Assembly (NCBI GenBank): GCA_021030915.1
Contig: JAGEMR010000009.1
Span: 1 to 64,000, forward strand
DNA: 64,000 bases
From: Astrothelium macrocarpum
Taxonomy: Eukaryota; Ascomycota; Dothideomycetes; Trypetheliales; Trypetheliaceae
Direction: 5' to 3'
Positions 11,168 to 22,152 of this stretch are shown here, piece after piece (within the stretch, counting starts at the first letter, position 1; each line of letters begins with the position of its first letter). A program made the position numbers and the translations under genes. The notes under the pieces were generated by a model. The model saw only the letters and a list, made by a program, of their open reading frames with translations, was not told the DNA's origin and did not search any database.

Positions 11168-12563
11168 GCATGGCAATAGCATGTTGGAAGCAGTTCAACT
11201 GCAATATCAAATGTACGGCACTCTAAAGCATGAAGGGCGTTTTGGGAAAAGCATGATACCTCAATCAAGACGGATATGGCATCTGCGTCAGTTGTTCATT
11301 GAAACTAGTTGCGTGGGCATTGGCGAGGAATTCGATGTGCTCGGCTGCAATCATCCACGCACTGTTTTTTCTTTTTTTGGTGCTTCGTTCTTGTGGTCAT
11401 TTGCTTCATGACTTTGGTATTGTACGACGTCTGATGGCTCAGACGTCGTTATAGTTTGGGCAGCCATTCCCGGACCAGATTACTCGACGGCTGGTGTCCT
11501 GTGACGGGCCAAACAAGCGATCCATGAACAGCATAGACGTCCTCTGAGCAAAATAAATATCAAACAGGCATAGCTGGTTACTGTTGAGAGCTGCAAATGG
11601 ATAAATTAGATGGCTGAGCCGTGCGTAGGGGTCGTCAAGGCGGAACGATCTAGGGAGTCGGTGGTCAGAAGATCCAACAAAACGAAGCACCAAGACGCTG
11701 ACCACAGACTGAGTGTATGCAAGCATTGCAGCGCATAGCAGCAGTGGTTCGGAGCGCAGCTGTAGCAGAGGGCAGGCCGTGATTGGACGGAAGGGGGCAG
11801 GCCAGTGGCAGATGCGCCAGGGTCAGGTCTCGGGGCAGGGAGCGAGAGCGGAAGATCACTGGCGGCATGCTCCACCTCCCTCGCCCCACTCATCCATTCC
11901 TTTGTACACAGACTGCCTCGATGGGGAAGTAACGAGTGGCAGCGAGTCGTCTGACTCTGACTTAGACTCGCCCAGCTCAGCCTTTCGTCCTGGGAAATGG
12001 CTGCTCGGATAAGCCTGCGAGGCTTGGTCCATGGCAGCGGCGGTTGACCTCTGCCTCCATGGCCGCCTGCCTCTGATCCAACTCTTTCCTTCATTATGTC
12101 TGCCCGTTCACGTCTTCGGCTTCGGTGCACTGCTTTCTCAACAGCCGTCTTGTTGCTGGCATCTGGAGTCGCCCGGCAGCCCAAGACAGCATTGATACGT
12201 CATTCCCCCATGGGCGATATCGACCGACATGACCGTTGAGCATCAGAAGAAAGGAACGAAATGGATCTCACCGGATTGCCAGGAAATCACGATGAGTGGT
12301 GATATCTCCTCCAAAGAGTGAGTTGCTACCTGTCCTGCCGGACCGACAAGATAAATATGTGTATCGATCTGTCTATCTGCAAATCTCCTAGTGAATATGT
12401 ACTCGCTGATACGTAAACGACAAACGTAGACACTTGCATCTAGCTGCTCCACAAAGACGGGAGTGTAACTTCACAATTGGAGATGAAAAAAACTTGATCC
12501 GTCTAGAAGTCAGGGAAATCGAGCAACTGGAATAAGTGAATACAGCAATGGTATAATGCGACA
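11168..12563. other. long intergenic / 5' region of the large serine-rich gene
   Basis: Almost 1.4 kb without a supported gene. A GC-richer patch at 11606-12184 gives open frames on both strands, the longest a 192-codon minus frame of low-complexity sequence that I do not accept as a gene. Such a long leader region suits a large regulated gene, but no element is identified. Confidence 0.4.
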
Positions 12564-15500
12564 ATGGAAAAAACAGACATGCTGGTGCACGAAGGCGTTG
12601 CGGACAATAGCTCCCCACCCAAGACGTTCCGTGGCAGCGAAAATGATATACGTGTGGTGGAGTCGCAACCATCCGCCACGCATGTTTCTCTCCACCAGCG
12701 CAGTCTCACTCCCGTGTTCGTTGACACACAACTGTCGTCAACGACCACTACTGCAACCTCACCGCGTCAACGCGTGCTCACACTCCACGAGTATCGGAAG
12801 AGGCAACAACACCCCAGCCCGCCCATTGGCGCGGCATCTAGGCGCGTCAGAAGAAAGCCCGCCACGCCAGACTTGACTGCTGTCAAACGCGTCGAAGCGC
12901 GCGCACCTCCGAGTCCTTCGCCAAGTCCTGAACGTCTGTTCGAATCATCTCCCTCGCCTTGGCCAAGCGAGCGTGTCCACGGACCGGTCACGGCGGACTT
13001 CGACGCCTTTGCAGGTCTACGTGGCGAAGATTCCATCCCCTCTTTTACGTCGCTCCTTGACTCTTATTGCGATCGCTCAAGCTCTGCACCACCCTTCTTT
13101 TTAAATCTGAGCGAGCAATCGAAAAGAATCCATTCTGGTGAAGCATCCACTGTTCTGTCCAAGGGGCGGGCGCGCTACTTCAAGCCCTCGAAGCGTCTTC
13201 CACGACCTGTCACCCAGCCTGCTCCACGGTTTTCACACGCCTCGATAACCCCTTCCCCGCTCCGTCTGGCTAGATCAAGGCATTCTAGCAGCCTCGCTTC
13301 TGGACAGAACACCAAAGTTTTGTCGCCACTCGCTTTCTCAAACTTTTCCTCTTCTCATCCACCTTCTCCACTTTACGCTTCCTCATCGCCAGACTGCAAG
13401 ACACCGCTCTCTCCCGCTCCCGTCGCTCACAGTCCGACTAAACGAGAAGAAATAAACCATCTCACAGTTTTGAAATTTGGTGATGTTTCGTTTGATGTTG
13501 TCAACCCCCATAATTCCCTGGGTCTCAGAAGCATCGAAACTCCTGCCGACCCTGACGCAGACCTGAGTGACTATTTCGAAACTGTTTCTGAACCCACTGC
13601 TACGTTCCGCAGTCACAAGCGGAACAATCTGTCGAACCGCACAATGGAATCCGGACAAACATTTCGTACAGCGAACGAAAACAGCAGCCCCACCGGCATG
13701 TCCGGATCCCAGAGGCTGGCAACGCCTCCACGAGCAGTGTACGAGGATTTGACTTCTGCGCATCATGCTATCACTTCGCGTAATGGACTGCCTTCATCCG
13801 AGAAATCTTCGCGACTGGAGCTACCTCTGCCTCCCCGCCCAGTAGCACTCAGTCCTCACAAATCTCTAACAACGCACATTTCAAACTCCTCGAGCAATCT
13901 GTCGAACTATCGCCCGGAACCTCTCAACGTCCAGAAGATGAATCGTCCATCGTCGGTTCTACGGCGAGTTACAAGTATTTTCCGCCGCAATAGGTATGTT
14001 GAAGATGAAGAGAGCAAAGCCTCTACCTCCGGATCGCATTCAGTTGCTCTGCTTGATGCTCAGTCCACGTCTCCTCCTCGGCGTGCTCCAAGCATTCATC
14101 TGCAGTGGTTCCAGAAAGATGGTCAAGACAAGAGAATTTCGCGTTCTGCCCCTTACTTTTATACTCCTTGTGACCAAAGCTTGGTATATCCTGGACATCA
14201 CGTGCGCCACTCGTTTTCTCAGCCGGAGATCCGTCATAGCGCATACGTGTCAAACTACCCTGATACTGAAGCTGGCGGGTCAAGAATATTTGACACTGAT
14301 AGTGTGGCACCTGAATGGAGCTCTCCTGATCTCGATTACTCACAAGAGGTGCAAGACCAATCACATCTATGGCAATTTGCAGATAAGCATGATACTGAGG
14401 CGCAACGCATGTCTCTACTCCGTGAAGGAACGGCAGAGAGCATTGTTGAGCGTTATACGCAGAACGATAGTACGCTGGACTCCATTGTCGGAAAATACTA
14501 CAAAGAAGCTCCGCCGGGGTCTGCGCCATCATTGACCACACTATCGACAGCAGTGGAGGAATGCGACAGCTCTCCCGCAATCGAGCGAGGCCGTTCTATT
14601 AGCAATGCGCGCCAAGTCGGTGTTTCTAATCCAGGGCTAAGTCAATTTGAATTTGGACTCGGTCAAAGCCATGGTCCCAATGGTTATCTCGAAGATGGCC
14701 ATACACAGACGCCATCACGCGCCAGTGCACCTCCTTCGGTCCATGCATCTACAAGAGGCCCTCCATCTGGGCCCCTGCCACCTCTTCCTTTTCTACTAAG
14801 CGAAGAACTCAGGCCCCCAAATCCGCCATTTGGTCAACGAGGAGGCTCAGCCGTAACGGAAAATGATATTTCATACGGCTCTTCTTATGGGGACACTCGG
14901 AACCTACTCCTTACGTCCTCGACTAGTCGGCAACGTAGTGATCCGATAGCGGAGAGTAGACTTGCTAGCATCCTTCCGGAAGAACTTGCAGTCGCTTCAC
15001 CTGCTACCTTAGCGGCTCGTCCAAGCCGAAAAGAGCTTTCTAACAGAGATTTGCTCGACAGCAAACCTACGAACGACAATCATCCAGCAGATGTCATGAA
15101 GGGACATTATCAGCAAAGTCCTCTTTTAGAGAAGGATTTGGAAGAAGAATCTATTCGTGAAAATCGTCTCAGTGACGCGAGCAGCTTGAGCAGTAGTATT
15201 TTCGTTTTGAACAATAAGATCCCACAAGCTCTCGGAGCAAATGGAGAATCCAGTTCAAGTGCTCTCAACGATTCGTCTCACCATTTAGAGCGCCGTACAG
15301 AAGTAATCCCAAAGATGTGGCAGGAGAGATCGTCAATTAGCCTCAATCGGCAGGCTCAGACGAGGATCAGCAATCATCATCCTTCGTCATCAATGAAGAC
15401 AACGACGAGCGATGACCCTGATGAGTGGGAAACGGTTGCTGACACTAGCCGTGTAGATATGGCTAACGATGGAACTGAAGATCGTGGCGACAATATTTTC

Positions 15501-17255
15501 AAGTTTGCTGGCGAAAGCTACCCGGCTCTGCACCAAGAAACAGCTATTTTTGGAGATAATCGTTACCACGATACACATCAATCCCCTAAAGGGCCGAATG
15601 CTTCGACTTTGATGCCGTCGTACGATTTCAGAGACGGAACAGGCTTTCCGCATTACAACGCTCTTACGCCGACTCGAAATATAACGCCACGCAAACACCC
15701 TCGACCACTAGGTCATCATCTACATCCCTTCAATAGTCCACCGCCGCATTTTGAGTTATTCAATTCCCCAAGCGCATCATCAATGTATGATCGTGACATG
15801 GCTGCTATTGAGAAGGATCTTCGAAAGCAAGAGAATGAAAATCGACTCAATGAAAACAAGATTCAGCACAGTATCAGCAACGATAACAACCGTAAGCAGC
15901 ATCCTTTTTCGACAATATCCACATCCATCGGCTTAAAATCACCAACACCATGTAAAACAAGACTGAGAACAGAACCTTCTAGCGACTTTGAATGCGATCC
16001 AAACTGGATCGCCTATGCCTCGCCGGCACAGAACAATCCAAAATTGTTTACGAAGACTTCGCTCTCGACGATTCCGAGCTCGACACGAGATACTTCTGAG
16101 AGGATGAGCTCTAGTACGAATCACTCGACCAATCCGAAATCACAACGTGTAGATTCCTTTGCTAAATTCACTGTCACTGGACCAAAGACCAATTTGACAG
16201 GAACGCCTCGAGGGACTGGAATGCGTGAGGTCGGGAGCAGTGAGGCTGACAACAGCAGCCCGGGAATGCGATTCAGTAGCAGTCCGATGTCACCAAAATC
16301 CAATGCAAGCCTTCGTCTGGTATACGACGACGTCCGGGAGCAAGCAGAGCTCTACGAAAAGCATTACGATACCCCAAATTCGTCGCCGCCTGATCTTGCA
16401 GGTGTCCCGAGGATCTTAAATAAGAAATCACATGGCTCGATTCTGTCTGTGGTCAATGACCGCCTCACAACTCCGGTAGACAGCCTACCCGGTGGTCATC
16501 AACCCGATGCTGATCCAATTTCGCCTTGCTCAAGGTCATCCTTTGATACTACTAATGGCAATCGGGCGAATGAAGGACGCCAACGTCGCTATCAGCATCT
16601 TCGTGCACCCTCAAAGAAATGGGCTCCCCTATACACCAAAGAACAGCGATCTCTCATAAATGAGGCGTCACCGCCTCATCCTAAGCGAAAAAGCTCTCGT
16701 CGTTCAGTTTATGGTCAGAAAGAACTAATGCCAATGAGACTGGGAACAATCTCGCCAATTCCAGATGATCACAAGGAAATTGAGGGCTCTATCCAACTAG
16801 CTGAGCTCACGAGGGCTACAAGGGACAGAAATGCCAGTCCACAACCAGCTGAAGTGCGTCGTCCTAGGTCTGCATCCGCTATAGGATCTACCAGGACCGA
16901 GGCACCTCTTATTGGTCGTCCATCGCGTCATAATACGGTTTGCACGCGGCCTTCGACCATCGATGCACCATCGCTTAAGCACATCCCTCCAACGCTCCTA
17001 CAACTTGCTGAGCGTCGTCCGCGCGAGAAGATGATATCTCAGATTGTTTTTGCAATCTGTCTTGTTTTTCCTCCTGCTCTTATCATGTACGGTGTTGGTT
17101 GGATGGACCCGCTGATGGCGACAGTGACCAAGGGCGAGCTTGTCAGCTTTGGGGCCACAGAGAAGCGGGTTGCACGATACATGGGTATCACGGTAACAGT
17201 TGCGGCGGTAGCTGCAATTGTGGCTTTTATGATTGCACATGTTGTGAAATTCTAA
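12564..17255 (+). CDS. very large serine-rich protein with two C-terminal membrane segments
   Basis: A single uninterrupted frame of 1563 codons, unusual here because most neighbours have introns. The first 1480 residues are Ser/Pro/Thr/Asn-rich and look disordered, with many SP/TP and RxxS sites. The last 74 residues are different: a basic segment (RRPREKM) followed by two hydrophobic helices at about 1492-1512 and 1538-1560, separated by a short loop with charged residues. This predicts a large cytosolic tail held in a membrane by a C-terminal hairpin. No enzyme domain is recognised. Ascomycetes have large uncharacterised serine-rich proteins, but I cannot name this one. Reading-frame integrity over 4.7 kb makes it certainly real; function is unknown. 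Confidence 0.85.
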   Translation: MEKTDMLVHEGVADNSSPPKTFRGSENDIRVVESQPSATHVSLHQRSLTPVFVDTQLSSTTTTATSPRQRVLTLHEYRKRQQHPSPPIGAASRRVRRKPATPDLTAVKRVEARAPPSPSPSPERLFESSPSPWPSERVHGPVTADFDAFAGLRGEDSIPSFTSLLDSYCDRSSSAPPFFLNLSEQSKRIHSGEASTVLSKGRARYFKPSKRLPRPVTQPAPRFSHASITPSPLRLARSRHSSSLASGQNTKVLSPLAFSNFSSSHPPSPLYASSSPDCKTPLSPAPVAHSPTKREEINHLTVLKFGDVSFDVVNPHNSLGLRSIETPADPDADLSDYFETVSEPTATFRSHKRNNLSNRTMESGQTFRTANENSSPTGMSGSQRLATPPRAVYEDLTSAHHAITSRNGLPSSEKSSRLELPLPPRPVALSPHKSLTTHISNSSSNLSNYRPEPLNVQKMNRPSSVLRRVTSIFRRNRYVEDEESKASTSGSHSVALLDAQSTSPPRRAPSIHLQWFQKDGQDKRISRSAPYFYTPCDQSLVYPGHHVRHSFSQPEIRHSAYVSNYPDTEAGGSRIFDTDSVAPEWSSPDLDYSQEVQDQSHLWQFADKHDTEAQRMSLLREGTAESIVERYTQNDSTLDSIVGKYYKEAPPGSAPSLTTLSTAVEECDSSPAIERGRSISNARQVGVSNPGLSQFEFGLGQSHGPNGYLEDGHTQTPSRASAPPSVHASTRGPPSGPLPPLPFLLSEELRPPNPPFGQRGGSAVTENDISYGSSYGDTRNLLLTSSTSRQRSDPIAESRLASILPEELAVASPATLAARPSRKELSNRDLLDSKPTNDNHPADVMKGHYQQSPLLEKDLEEESIRENRLSDASSLSSSIFVLNNKIPQALGANGESSSSALNDSSHHLERRTEVIPKMWQERSSISLNRQAQTRISNHHPSSSMKTTTSDDPDEWETVADTSRVDMANDGTEDRGDNIFKFAGESYPALHQETAIFGDNRYHDTHQSPKGPNASTLMPSYDFRDGTGFPHYNALTPTRNITPRKHPRPLGHHLHPFNSPPPHFELFNSPSASSMYDRDMAAIEKDLRKQENENRLNENKIQHSISNDNNRKQHPFSTISTSIGLKSPTPCKTRLRTEPSSDFECDPNWIAYASPAQNNPKLFTKTSLSTIPSSTRDTSERMSSSTNHSTNPKSQRVDSFAKFTVTGPKTNLTGTPRGTGMREVGSSEADNSSPGMRFSSSPMSPKSNASLRLVYDDVREQAELYEKHYDTPNSSPPDLAGVPRILNKKSHGSILSVVNDRLTTPVDSLPGGHQPDADPISPCSRSSFDTTNGNRANEGRQRRYQHLRAPSKKWAPLYTKEQRSLINEASPPHPKRKSSRRSVYGQKELMPMRLGTISPIPDDHKEIEGSIQLAELTRATRDRNASPQPAEVRRPRSASAIGSTRTEAPLIGRPSRHNTVCTRPSTIDAPSLKHIPPTLLQLAERRPREKMISQIVFAICLVFPPALIMYGVGWMDPLMATVTKGELVSFGATEKRVARYMGITVTVAAVAAIVAFMIAHVVKF

Positions 17256-17938
17256 TAGCCTATGCGAAGCTTTCGGTTGAAAAAATGGCTCGAATGTCAT
17301 GTCGAAATTTACATCAAGTCGTGCTATTGAGAAGTTTCTTCTAGCTTCGAAGCAGTGGCGACACTTGAATCACATGAGCAGACTCCAATATTAGTCCCGA
17401 CGCTCGTGGCTCGACACCGCTCAGTGACCTCTCGTGGTCCTTTCCTCACGAAAATTTCCTTCACAGAAGCTCAGTATACTTATCTGCCATCTTCACTTAA
17501 CGAGATGGTGGGCTGATACCGGCCCAGAAAACACTCTACCTGATTTCCTTCCTTTTAAGCTTTGCAGGCTGATGCCTTGAATTTCATTTATTACGACTCA
17601 TGCTCGAAAAAGACAGTCTCAAGGGAATAGTGGGGTGGTGCAGCCGGCAAGCTTGTTTCGACGAGCCGTGAGGTCGTCACATTGAACTGCCGCGCGGAAA
17701 ATTGCTTCTGGTTGTAATTAATGATTAGATATGAAATGCCAAAATAACCCTTCTCGTGAACTCGGCCACTTCTCTATAATATTCCAAGGCTTTGAAGGGC
17801 ATCTATCATAAAGCCCGTGTGCGTAGAGACATGACCGCAGAACCGTGTCAATGCTACGACGTGAACAAGATCTACGTTAATGGCTGTATCTGGGCAAAGA
17901 GATACTCCTTTCCCGAGGCCCAAGTAATCTCACCGCTT
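17256..17938. other. intergenic between convergent genes
   Basis: About 680 bases between the serine-rich gene and the Cmc1-type gene. No coding or RNA gene is recognised; it should contain two 3' UTRs. Confidence 0.4.
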
Positions 17939-18490
17939 TCAGCTTCTTTCTTCGGTATTTGCCTCTTTCCCATATCTCCATTCCTTATCTTTACTGGTTA
18001 CAACCCGTCTGCCGTTTTCATCCAATCCCCACCACTCCCTATGCTTCCTCTCACTCTCTTTCCGCTGAGCCTCCTTTTCCTCTCTGTCCTTCCGCCGCTT
18101 ATCTCGTGACAGAAACCATTCCTCACGAGCAGCATCCTGCTCTTCTTGGGTAGCATACGTGAGCATGCACGCATTCATTGTACGGTGGTGTTCTCTACAG
18201 CGGAACGTGGCGAGGTATGGATGGGTTTTGGCGCAAGTCGCGAATTCTACGTGAAAGATGCTTAGTTGCGGTATGCAATCGAGGAATCGGCACTTTGAGC
18301 GCACAAAACACTGGTGATAAAGGGCGATATCGGTACCTCTTATTTCATCTGCGCATTTAGACCGTACGCGTTTGTGGTAAAGATCACGAACTTGGTGCTC
18401 TTGGGCTGCAGAAAGTGGAGCGGGATTTGAAGGGACGTAAGGAACAGATGCCTGAGTGGAGGAATTGCCAGTAGCCATAGCCACAGCCAT
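17939..18490 (-). CDS. Cmc1-type twin CX9C protein (cytochrome oxidase biogenesis)
   Basis: Exons 18337-18490 and 17939-18246 give 153 aa. The 90-nt intron is in frame and has no stop, so the unspliced frame also stays open. After splicing, two exact CX9C motifs appear: the first spans the exon junction (KCADEI then REFATC) and the second is CREHHRTMNAC. This spacing is the signature of CHCH proteins oxidised by Mia40 in the mitochondrial intermembrane space. The Cmc1/Cox-biogenesis subgroup helps copper delivery to cytochrome oxidase. The C-terminus is a Lys/Glu/Arg-rich helix. The start is the ATG at 18490, with another at 18478; an upstream TTG is not a real start. It diverges from utp11 across 254 bp. 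Confidence 0.88.
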   Translation of the reverse strand: MAVAMATGNSSTQASVPYVPSNPAPLSAAQEHQVRDLYHKRVRSKCADEIRGTDIALYHQCFVRSKCRFLDCIPQLSIFHVEFATCAKTHPYLATFRCREHHRTMNACMLTYATQEEQDAAREEWFLSRDKRRKDREEKEAQRKESERKHREWWGLDENGRRVVTSKDKEWRYGKEANTEERS

Positions 18491-18744
18491 CCATTGGTTT
18501 AGCAAAGATGCAACCTCCTCCTACTCTCTGTAGGGCTTCGTGTCTTTGTGTTGCTGAAACCCGGAGGTGAGCAATTTCGCCGCGACTAACATCGGCGAAA
18601 TCTTGGCGCTCACGGGAATGCTCTAATACTCTAATATTGTTGCTTTCACGACCAACTACCGTATCTTATCACCCATCTTTGCTTTGGCAGAGTCCCACAA
18701 GTGTCCAACGAGAATATCGTACGACCTCACATATCCCATACGCC
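18491..18744. promoter_or_regulatory. bidirectional promoter, Cmc1-type gene and utp11
   Basis: Only 254 bases separate the two divergent start codons, so the control region must be shared. No specific element is identified. Confidence 0.45.
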
Positions 18745-19621
18745 ATGTCATCCATGCGAAATGCCGTCCAGCGGCGTAATCACAAAGAGCGTGCCCAACC
18801 CATCGAACGAGAGAGATATGGCATTCTCGAAAAGCACAAGGTATGTTACTATTGTGCTTGAGAATATTCTGTGTTCTGACGTCTGTTTATTTCAGGACTA
18901 CTCTCTACGCGCCAAAGACTTTGCCCATAAAAAGTCTCGTCTCCGCGCACTTCGCCAGAAAGCAGCCGATCGAAATCCTGACGAGTTCTCCTTTTCGATG
19001 ATGTCGAGCCGTACCGACCGCAACGGTGTGAGAATTGCAGATCGAGGAAATCGATCTTTAAGTAACGATGTAGTCAAATTGTTGAAGACGCAAGATGTTG
19101 GATATGTGAGGACAATGTTGCAGAAGACCAGAAAGGAGAGAGAGAGGGCGGAGCAAGAAATCCAACTTTTAGGACAGCGGAATGAGGACGGAGAAAACGA
19201 AACCGGTCTGAGCATCTTGAGGAATCGACAGGGCGGTGGGAAGGGTAAACATACCATATTCGTGGAAAGCAAAGAGAAACAAGTAGGATTTGAGCTCGCA
19301 AATCGGCTTGAAGCGAAGAGACGACCTTTAAGCCGGCTTTCAGGGAGCGGAAACCCACAATCGGACGAAGAAGATGACGAAGAAGGAATGAATGAGCTCG
19401 CAGTGGAGAGGAATGAACCATTTGATAGTAAGGAACTTAGACAAATACAACGCGGAAAGAAATCGCGTAGTCGGCAACTTGAGGTTCTGAGGAAAAGGGA
19501 GCAAGATTTGGCTCTAGCAGAGCAGGAATTAGATCTACAGCGTGCCAGGATGAACAATACGATTGCTGGAGGTGTCAACAAAGCTGGACTAAAGTTCAAG
19601 ATACGAGAAAGAAAGACCTGA
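18745..19621 (+). CDS. utp11: U3 snoRNP / SSU processome protein Utp11
   Basis: Exons 18745-18840 and 18896-19621 encode 273 aa; the 55-nt intron has GTATGT..CAG ends. Family hallmarks are the N-terminal MSSMRNAVQRRNHKERAQP, the GILEKHKDYSLRAKDF segment that spans the splice junction, and FSFSMMSSRTDRNGVR. Utp11 belongs to the small-subunit processome and is needed for 18S rRNA maturation in the nucleolus. The C-terminal half is charged and helical and ends in basic residues (KFKIRERK), as usual. The start codon is chosen because homologues begin at this Ser/Met-rich motif. It converges on the SDR gene with only 65 bp between stop codons. Confidence 0.93.
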
Positions 19622-19686
19622 GCAAGCCCACTTCACCTTGCGGATGAATAATTAATCTACCAGCGCGCAATATCTATGCTGCTAGG

Positions 19687-20552
19687 CTATATCTTGCTGG
19701 GCATCCGCGTTGCTCCGTCTAATCGTATCACGGTCCCATTTAACATTTGATTCTCAATGATTTCCTTGACAAGCGACGCGAATTCTTCTGGTCTGCCGCC
19801 TCTTTTGGGAAACTCCAACACAGCCTCCAATCCTTTCCGCACTTTGTCACTCATCAAGGCTGTCATGTTGGTTTCGAAGAGCGACGGTGCAATCGTAACG
19901 CATCTTATTCCATACGAGGAGAGATCCCTCGCCAGCACTATTGTTGCTGAAGCGAGAGCCCCTTTGGATGCCGAATACGCTAATTGGCCCATTTGCCCTT
20001 CAAATGCAGCTGCAGATGATACAAGAATGAGAACACCTCGCTCGGCATCTGGGCTGAGTGGAGTGTTTTGGGCAATTTGAGGCAGCAATTGCCGGACGAG
20101 ATCGAGCGTTCCACGTAGATTGATGTTCAAGACGTAGTCTATAGATTCCATCGAAATCGGCTCGCCCGTGCGGCCAAGAACCTGGATTGTATTTAGCTTT
20201 CTAGCTGCTCTTCATCACTGAGCTTTGTTGTGCTTACCTTTTCGGGAATCCCAACTCCAGCAGCTGGAATGACGCCTCCAATTGCGTGACCTGTGCTTTT
20301 TACCCATTCCGAGATATCAATCACCGCCCGTTCTATACTCTCAGTGTCCGATACATCAACCTCAAAGAATCTAGCTTGGCTCTTCTGTAAGCCCTGGACT
20401 TGATTTAGCTCTCGGATCAGCTCCTCGCCCTTGGCAACATTCATGTCAAGGACAGCGATTGAACCGCCAAGTTTATGCAAAAGCTTCACACTGGCTTGTC
20501 CTAAACCAGAGCATCCCCCTGATACGACAAAAGTCCGACCGTAAATATGCAT
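19687..20552 (-). CDS. short-chain dehydrogenase, HSD10 / 3-hydroxyacyl-CoA dehydrogenase-2-like
   Basis: Exons 20238-20552 and 19687-20181 give 269 aa; the 56-nt intron is GTAAGC..CAG. The Rossmann nucleotide motif is SGGCSGLG near the N-terminus, Asp36-type specificity is suggested by AVLDMNV (NAD preference), and the catalytic Ser160/161 and Tyr174-x3-Lys178 (YSASK) are present. The C-terminal GTVIRLDGATRM is typical of the type-2 hydroxyacyl-CoA dehydrogenase (HSD17B10) group, which acts in mitochondrial fatty-acid and branched-chain oxidation. No clear targeting peptide is seen. The gene looks intact. Oxidoreductase class is certain; substrate is inferred from similarity. Confidence 0.88.
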
Positions 20553-21474
20553 CTCGAGATGATAAGAGATATCAATTCTACCTGATCAAGGCTTCACTTG
20601 GGTAGCCCTCGGGATTTTCAGAGAGAATGAAGTAACCGAGACAAGACTCTGAGATGCTTATCTTCTCGCCAAAGCCTCGGCGTACTTGACTTCTGGCTTT
20701 GGATCGATTTTTGGTCTATTTGGTTCCGTGAGGTTTAATTCTGATGTGTTGGCATTGATAGAAGTTTGGGAACGGTTAATCTAGACGGGGTCTAGCAGAT
20801 CGTCATTTTTCGATACTATGGAAGCTTAAAGGGACGCGTACATTCAAGCTTGAAACAAACTTTTTGACATGTAAAAGTTTCAAGAACTACAAGTCTTGTT
20901 CGGATATTGGGCATACACAAATGTATCCAGTCGATGGCCTCTACATGAAAAGGCGGGCTGATGCAGGGACATATTTCGCCTGTCCGTGTCCTATTGACAA
21001 TGATCGGGGCATACAAGTGGAGCAGATGTATCAAGTTTCCATTTCTCTAGCTATCGTCGCAGATGCGCTTTCATCCTAAAGTTGTTTCACCAAGGATCTG
21101 TGAGTCAGTTGGTCAGTCTGAGGAGTCAAGCTCTTTGGACCCATGTCGCTCTCGCCGTCCTTCTTCGGCATAGAATTTTCTAAAAAAAATCATGAAGCAT
21201 ACCCAGGTCTGGAGGCATGTCGACCAAGAAATTGAGTAAATTGGAAATGGAACTACAGGCTGACAATCGAGCGATGCAAACAGGACAAGAATCGCCACAC
21301 GGACGAAGACTACAAATTACGCAGATTCTGTCACGGCATAGCATAGAGTAGTTTGACCGCAGGTTTCATCAGAAATGATTTCCTGAGCAAGTTTCTTTGG
21401 TTTGACATAATGAGGACCAGGCTCAAGGCCGTTCCCCGCGTATTTAGATGCACGAAAGGTACACCAAAGCGTGA
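20553..21474. other. intergenic, no gene recognised
   Basis: About 920 bases holding the SDR promoter and the 3' region of the uS11 gene. Open frames of 60-72 codons here look random. Confidence 0.4.
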
Positions 21475-22152
21475 TCATAGTCGCCGACCACGACGACCTC
21501 CCTTTCTACGTGTCGAATCAGAAGGAGTAGGTGTGACATCTTCGATTCTGCCAATTTTCATTCCGCTGCGGGCAAGGGCACGGAGGGCCGACTGTGCGCC
21601 AGGACCCGGAGTCTTCGTTCCGTTTCCTTTGATACATAAGTTAGCGGGCCTAAGCGCAATGACACCAAGATGACCGATTTACCTCCAGTGGCCCTAATCT
21701 TGACGTGCAGTGCTGTTATACCCAGCTCCTTGCATTTTGCGGCGACATCCTGAGCTGCTAACATGGCGGCGTATGGAGACGACTCATCACGGTCTGCTTT
21801 GACTTTCATGCCACCAGTGACTCTGCTTATCGTTTCGCGACCGCTGTTCGGATATGGATCATCAGCCTCGTCTCAAACTTTCAACTACTGATTTCGTCTT
21901 TTACCTCAGATCTGTCACGTGGACAAAGGTATCGTTCTATGAAAGGGTCAATGAGATCTATCCGGTGAGTGGGATCTGATGCGTATCGTACAAATGATGC
22001 CTGCTTGACTGTTAACATATGGTTTTATTGATCTTGAGAAAGACACTTACAAAAATTCGTGCGACTCCGAAAACCAATTCACCCTCACGAACTTGAGGTC
22101 CAAGGGAGATATTTTCCTGGGCACCGCGCTCGACCTTCTTCTTCGGTGCCAT
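21475..22152 (-). CDS. rps14: 40S ribosomal protein uS11 (RPS14), five exons with a 9-nt microexon
   Basis: Exons 22051-22152, 21992-22000, 21905-21936, 21693-21843 trimmed to 21683-21843, and 21475-21626 give 151 aa, the normal length for uS11. The protein starts MAPKKKVERGAQEN and ends with the basic GGRRGRRL tail. Conserved blocks are ISLGPQVREGELVFGVARIF, then ASF, then NDTFVHVTDLS, GRETISRVTGGMKVKADRD and TGGNGTKTPGPGAQSALRAL. The three residues ASF come from a 9-nt exon flanked by 50- and 55-nt GT..AG introns; without it the invariant IFASFND block could not form. uS11 sits on the platform of the small subunit near the mRNA exit. Exon 4 is best read as 21683-21843, which restores the frame. 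It diverges from the prephenate dehydrogenase gene. Confidence 0.95.

Noticed and set aside
11606..12184. 192-codon minus-strand open frame upstream of the serine-rich gene
   Set aside because: Low-complexity, Ser/Pro/Arg-rich in a GC-rich leader, with comparable frames on the opposite strand; no domain, splice or conservation hint.
14023..14580. 185-codon frame antisense to the serine-rich gene
   Set aside because: It lies wholly inside a 1563-codon coding frame and its composition is a mirror of that frame.
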